This document shows, piece by piece, positions 61,143 to 64,000 of a DNA stretch of 64,000 nt. Source of the stretch: Spartobacteria bacterium (lineage in GTDB: Bacteria > Verrucomicrobiota > Verrucomicrobiia > Chthoniobacterales > UBA10450); contig PMTM01000022.1 in the NCBI GenBank assembly GCA_003167365.1, positions 1-64,000 of the forward strand, read 5' to 3'. Each line of letters opens with the position of its first letter. The stretch's first letter is position 1. Both the position numbers and the translations under genes were made by a program. The notes below the pieces were generated by a model. The model made no database searches. It saw nothing but the letters and a program-made list of their open reading frames with translations, and was not told where the DNA came from.

Positions 61143-62473
61143 GCGATTCGTTCGGCGCGGTAAACGCATCGGCCGCGCACGTATGTTTCCAAAGTGGAAT
61201 GTGGACCGCCGCGATAAATGCAAAGCGCGAGCACGTCTTCCGGAGACAGCGCGTTGAGCGAATGGCGATCTTTTTGATAGGGAAGCAGCGCCGCAAGATC
61301 GACAACGACAAAGTCTGCTTCCTTTCCGGCATCGAGCGTCCCGATGATTTTGGCTTTGCCGAGTGCGCGCGCGCCGCCTTGCGTGCCGAGATAAAACGCT
61401 TCGCTCACGCGTATCGGACGCAGATTCGGTTCGTAAGCACTCCGCGCTTTTTGCACTTCGATGGCGGCGCGCATCACCTGCCACATATTGAGCTCAGGCC
61501 CAGCCGCTACGTCGGAACCGAGACCGACGGCGATGCCGGCTTTCAAAAGCTGGTCGAGTTTTATCAAACCGCTGCCGAGAAAAAGATTCGAGCTCGGGCA
61601 ATGCGCGACGCTGGATTGCGCCGCCGCGATGGCCGCGATCTCGCGCGGATTAAGATGAATGCAGTGGCCGAGCACGGTTCTGGGCGTCAGCATTCCACAC
61701 GTTTCGTAAACGTGCGTGTAGTCCCGGGCCGACATGAAGAGGTGATGAACTTTTTCGATCTCCTCGCGGTTTTCGGCGAGATGCGTTTGAAGATAAGCTT
61801 CGAATCGCGCGGCCAGTTCAGCCGCGCTGCGCATCATTTTTTCCGAGCAGGTGACGGCGAACCGCGGACTGAATGCGTATTCCAGCCTGCCATCCTCGGA
61901 GCGATGCCATTTGCGGCAAAGCCGTTCGCTTTCCAGCAACGAAACCGACAACACTTTTTTCGGCTGCAACTGGCCGTAGGAGCCGACATCCATCATCATT
62001 TTCCCAAGGATGACGCGCAGCCCGCTTTCCTTGGCGGCTTCGAAACCGATTTCGCAACTGTCTTCGTAAATCGCGGCATAAACCATCGCGGTGGTGGTGC
62101 CATTTTGCGCGAGCGCGTGGAAAAATTGCGGCGCTTCTTCACGCGCCTTCGGTCCGGTGAAATCGCGTTCGACCGGGAAAATGTTCTGGCGCAACCAGGG
62201 AAGAAGTTCACTCTCGCCGCGTGCGACCGCGGAATACTGCGGCAGGTGCGTATGGCAATCGATCAGCCCGGGGAAGATCGCGACCGCGCCACGATCGATC
62301 CAATTGACGGGGTGGGGTTGAGGCAGACGGCGCAGATTATCGTAATCGCCCACGGCCAGAATCCGGCCGTTCTCAACGATAATGGCGCCATTGCGACTGC
62401 CCCGCAGCCCGCCAAATTCGGGGGCGTCCACGAGGAAGCCTCGTATTCCAAACGCATTGTCGTTGCCGTTCAT
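61139..62473 (-). CDS. guaD: Guanine deaminase (amidohydrolase superfamily)
   Basis: The 444-aa amidohydrolase has metal-binding FPGLIDCHTHLPQY, HLAENREEIEK, LGHCIHLNPRE, SSVAHCPSSNLFLGSG and the Asp in VGLGSDVAAGPELNMW; these match guanine deaminase rather than chlorohydrolases or cytosine deaminase. It converts guanine to xanthine for purine salvage or breakdown. Final strands (GKEADFVVVDL) complete the composite beta domain. Operon with nadC and birA. Confidence 0.88.
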   Translation of the reverse strand: MNGNDNAFGIRGFLVDAPEFGGLRGSRNGAIIVENGRILAVGDYDNLRRLPQPHPVNWIDRGAVAIFPGLIDCHTHLPQYSAVARGESELLPWLRQNIFPVERDFTGPKAREEAPQFFHALAQNGTTTAMVYAAIYEDSCEIGFEAAKESGLRVILGKMMMDVGSYGQLQPKKVLSVSLLESERLCRKWHRSEDGRLEYAFSPRFAVTCSEKMMRSAAELAARFEAYLQTHLAENREEIEKVHHLFMSARDYTHVYETCGMLTPRTVLGHCIHLNPREIAAIAAAQSSVAHCPSSNLFLGSGLIKLDQLLKAGIAVGLGSDVAAGPELNMWQVMRAAIEVQKARSAYEPNLRPIRVSEAFYLGTQGGARALGKAKIIGTLDAGKEADFVVVDLAALLPYQKDRHSLNALSPEDVLALCIYRGGPHSTLETYVRGRCVYRAERIA

Positions 62474-62728
62474 AGGAAGCCGCGCCTATGAAAACATCAC
62501 ACGGGGCGCAGACTGGCAACATCGCAGTTAGGCTGCCGGAATTCCGCAAAAAAAAGATTCGGGCAGCGCACGCAAGGAGAAACAACAAATACGGAAAACG
62601 TGCAACTACCCGAATCGCCTTAACCTGATGATTTGGACAGTGGGATGCCAAGCCCGTTCGAATTATTTACGAGAAAATCTTGTATCTGTGGTCTCTCTGC
62701 CGATGGGAGGCGGCCCAGACTCATAGAT

Positions 62729-62752
62729 GCGACGGTCGGAGACCGCGCTACA
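62729..62752. repeat. Hairpin repeat supplying the stop codon of the exonuclease gene
   Basis: The core CGGTC-GGA-GACCG is followed by CGCTACAG; the CTA at 62748-62750 is the minus-strand TAG stop of the exonuclease. Same design as the unit at 56776-56800. The surrounding gap (62474-62747) holds no other gene that I can support. Confidence 0.65.
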
Positions 62753-63659
62753 GGCCAAGTTCCGATTGAATTCCCGTGCCGGCGCGTCCGGCCTCTTCCC
62801 GGACCTCCTGCAGAAGCGATTTGAATTCGCACTTTTCCAAAGCGGTAATGAGCGGGGGATAATCCGGCTTTATGCGAAGATCGTCGATCGGCACCGGCAA
62901 CTTCGTGTCGCAATCGAGTTCGACCATTTTCCGGTTTTGCAGGATTTGATCGCGGGCGTTGAGCAGCTTCTCGCGCGTGCGCTGACTCTTCACCTGGTCG
63001 ATGTTGGCGAGCAGGGAATCCAATCCGCCGTGTTCGCGCAGCAGCGCGGCGGCCGTTTTCCGGCCAATACCTACGCCCGGGATGTTATCGACCGAATCGC
63101 CGGCAATCGCGAGAACGTCGCCGATGAGCTTTGGTTCGATGTCCCATTTGGCGGTTACTTCCGCTTCGCCGAGAAGCGCGAACGCGTCTTTCGGCGACGC
63201 GAGATCGGCTTTGGCCGTGGTATAAACCTTCACGCAAGGGCCGACGAGCTGGAACAAGTCCTTGTCGTTCGTCGCGAGCACGACATCGATCTTGCGCTGG
63301 CTGGCGGCGAGTGTGTAGCAACCCATCAGGTCGTCTGCTTCCGTGTTCGGGAGCGAGATGTTCTTGAAACCGAGCAACGGAGTCAGCTTCTGAATGAAAT
63401 CGAGCTGCGGAATCATCGTCTTCGGCATTTCCTTGCGCGTTTCTTTGTAAGCGGGCTGCAATTCCATTCGCTTCTGAGGCAACCCTTCATCCCAAAGAAC
63501 GGCGCCCAGTTCCGGCTGCAAATGTTTGAGCATCAATCGCAGCGTCTTGGTGAATCCAAAAATCGCATTGGTCGGTTCTCCTCGGGAATTGGAAAGGTTC
63601 TGGATCGCGAAGAAGGAGCGATAGACGTAGTAGTGGCCGTCGATGAGAAGCAACTTCAT
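62748..63659 (-). CDS. Stand-alone 5'-3' exonuclease (FEN/Pol I N-domain type)
   Basis: The 303-aa protein has LLLIDGHYYVYRSFFAI (first metal-binding Asp), AVLWDEGLPQKRMELQPAYKETR, NTEADDLMGCYTLAA, VVLATNDKDLFQLV and GDSVDNIPGVGIGRKTAAALL, the helix-3-turn-helix of FEN-type nucleases. The acidic residues for two metals are present. It matches the 5' nuclease domain of DNA polymerase I without the polymerase. It likely removes RNA primers or flaps. The final Leu and stop come from a hairpin repeat. Confidence 0.9.
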   Translation of the reverse strand: MKLLLIDGHYYVYRSFFAIQNLSNSRGEPTNAIFGFTKTLRLMLKHLQPELGAVLWDEGLPQKRMELQPAYKETRKEMPKTMIPQLDFIQKLTPLLGFKNISLPNTEADDLMGCYTLAASQRKIDVVLATNDKDLFQLVGPCVKVYTTAKADLASPKDAFALLGEAEVTAKWDIEPKLIGDVLAIAGDSVDNIPGVGIGRKTAAALLREHGGLDSLLANIDQVKSQRTREKLLNARDQILQNRKMVELDCDTKLPVPIDDLRIKPDYPPLITALEKCEFKSLLQEVREEAGRAGTGIQSELGL

Positions 63660-63788
63660 TTAAGGAGACAGGATTAACTGGATTGTAAGGATTTCAAAAC
63701 TGAAGCTGCAACCCGCGTTTCGAAAATCCTATTCTCTCCTTCACCGCCAATCGCTAGTTTTTTTCTCGAATCGCGATTAAGTCACGGC

Positions 63789-64000
63789 ATGCCGGAAGAA
63801 TGGATCGTTCGTGTGCAGGGCAGGGAATACGGCCCTATTGATCTCGAAACTCTGCAGGAATGGAAAAACGAAGGCCGCGTGCTTCCCGCGAATGAAGTGC
63901 GTCAGGCCGATGCCGATCTCTGGACGACTGCCGACAAAATCCCCGGTCTTTTCCCGCCGCCGCCGCCGACTTTGAACGACGAAAGCGTCGACCGGCGCCA
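63789..64000 (+). CDS. GYF_2/DUF4339-domain protein, partial at window edge
   Basis: From ATG 63789 about 70 residues are visible: MPEEWIVRVQGREYGPIDLE, then LQEWKNEGRVLPANEVR and LWTTADKIPGLF followed by a Pro run. W-x-V-x-x-x-x-x-x-G-P with L-x-x-W-x-x-x-G-R-V is the GYF_2 fold, which binds proline-rich or membrane partners and is often fused to TM helices downstream. The rest is outside the window. Confidence 0.75.
   Translation, partial: MPEEWIVRVQGREYGPIDLETLQEWKNEGRVLPANEVRQADADLWTTADKIPGLFPPPPPTLNDESVDRR

Noticed and set aside
61199-62491. 430-aa open frame antisense to guanine deaminase
   Set aside because: Arg/His-rich shadow of a well-conserved enzyme; no domain or start context. 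The same applies to 62727-63677 antisense to the exonuclease, 27193-28047 antisense to dinG and 45969-46751 antisense to the DUF4412 gene.
1-64000. CRISPR array, rRNA operon, IS transposase or integrase
   Set aside because: No regularly spaced direct repeats, no rRNA-like stretch and no transposase or recombinase motifs were found on either strand.

Overview
The window is about 64 kb of a compact, moderately GC-rich bacterial chromosome. It is most likely from the phylum Verrucomicrobiota, perhaps a soil Chthoniobacterales lineage. The evidence is indirect: LexA-type palindromes of the form TGTTC-N4-GAACA (from memory the motif reported for Verrucomicrobia), a secreted protein with a C-terminal VPESG sorting signal like the VPDSG-CTERM class, an MqnD gene of the futalosine menaquinone route, an LptF/G permease implying LPS, and many starts without a clear Shine-Dalgarno. 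No 16S gene or other decisive marker is present. No gene-free stretch exceeds about 300 bases.

Layout. 0-9.5 kb: tail of a glycine-rich RNA-binding protein, a TGA-interrupted amino-acid permease, tRNA-Tyr, a PLP aminotransferase, MqnD, ParB, an M28 peptidase, a parvulin isomerase, a beta-hydroxyacid dehydrogenase-type protein and YgfZ. 9.6-17 kb: a SufR-like regulator, GlgE maltosyltransferase, an ExbB-ExbD-TPR operon and an aquaporin. 17-19 kb: lexA, imuA and the N-terminal half of imuB on the minus strand. 19.3-23.6 kb: an accessory patch with an HNH endonuclease, a HIT protein, small unknown genes, a CPBP protease and an AraC regulator, partly bounded by an 84-bp direct repeat copied from the 3' end of hscB. 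23.6-29.3 kb: hscB, an IscA-type carrier, dusB, a conserved unknown, an LptF/G permease and a DinG-type helicase. 29.3-35.4 kb: a LexA-box-headed operon on the plus strand with a secreted 16-repeat protein, the C-terminal half of imuB, and dnaE2. 35.4-38 kb: gnd, moaE, pgsA. 38-46 kb: an exopolysaccharide cluster (export lipoprotein type, BY-kinase, beta-barrel, O-antigen ligase-like), a CxxCH protein, tRNA-Gly and the VPESG protein. 46-52.6 kb: DUF4412, maf, DUF2127, a frameshifted VOC gene, DUF3052 and a three-gene HlyD/ABC exporter. 52.6-64 kb: an OLD-family nuclease, a peroxiredoxin, a serpin, tRNA-Lys, a HAD hydrolase, an AsnC/AhbAB-type protein, trpD, birA, nadC, guanine deaminase, a 5'-3' exonuclease and the start of a GYF-domain protein.

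Two observations stand out. First, the SOS mutagenesis cassette lexA-imuA-imuB-dnaE2 is broken inside imuB. The two halves (178 and 324 aa) lie 13.6 kb apart on opposite strands, yet together cover a normal-length ImuB, and each sits in an operon with its own LexA-type palindrome; the second operon is headed by a secreted repeat protein. Second, a 12-base word, AAGATCGACAAT, occurs 7 times exactly (12 times as the 11-mer AGATCGACAAT) where chance predicts well under one. It is read in several frames and codon contexts, and all recognised strong copies after about 36 kb point the same way. It resembles a DNA uptake, segregation or recombination signal more than a protein motif.

Other mobile-like structure includes three copies of an inverted-repeat element with CATCCCGAG-type ends, one of them inserted in frame inside dnaE2, and a short hairpin repeat that supplies the TAG stop codon of two genes. 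No CRISPR array, transposase, integrase or rRNA gene was seen.
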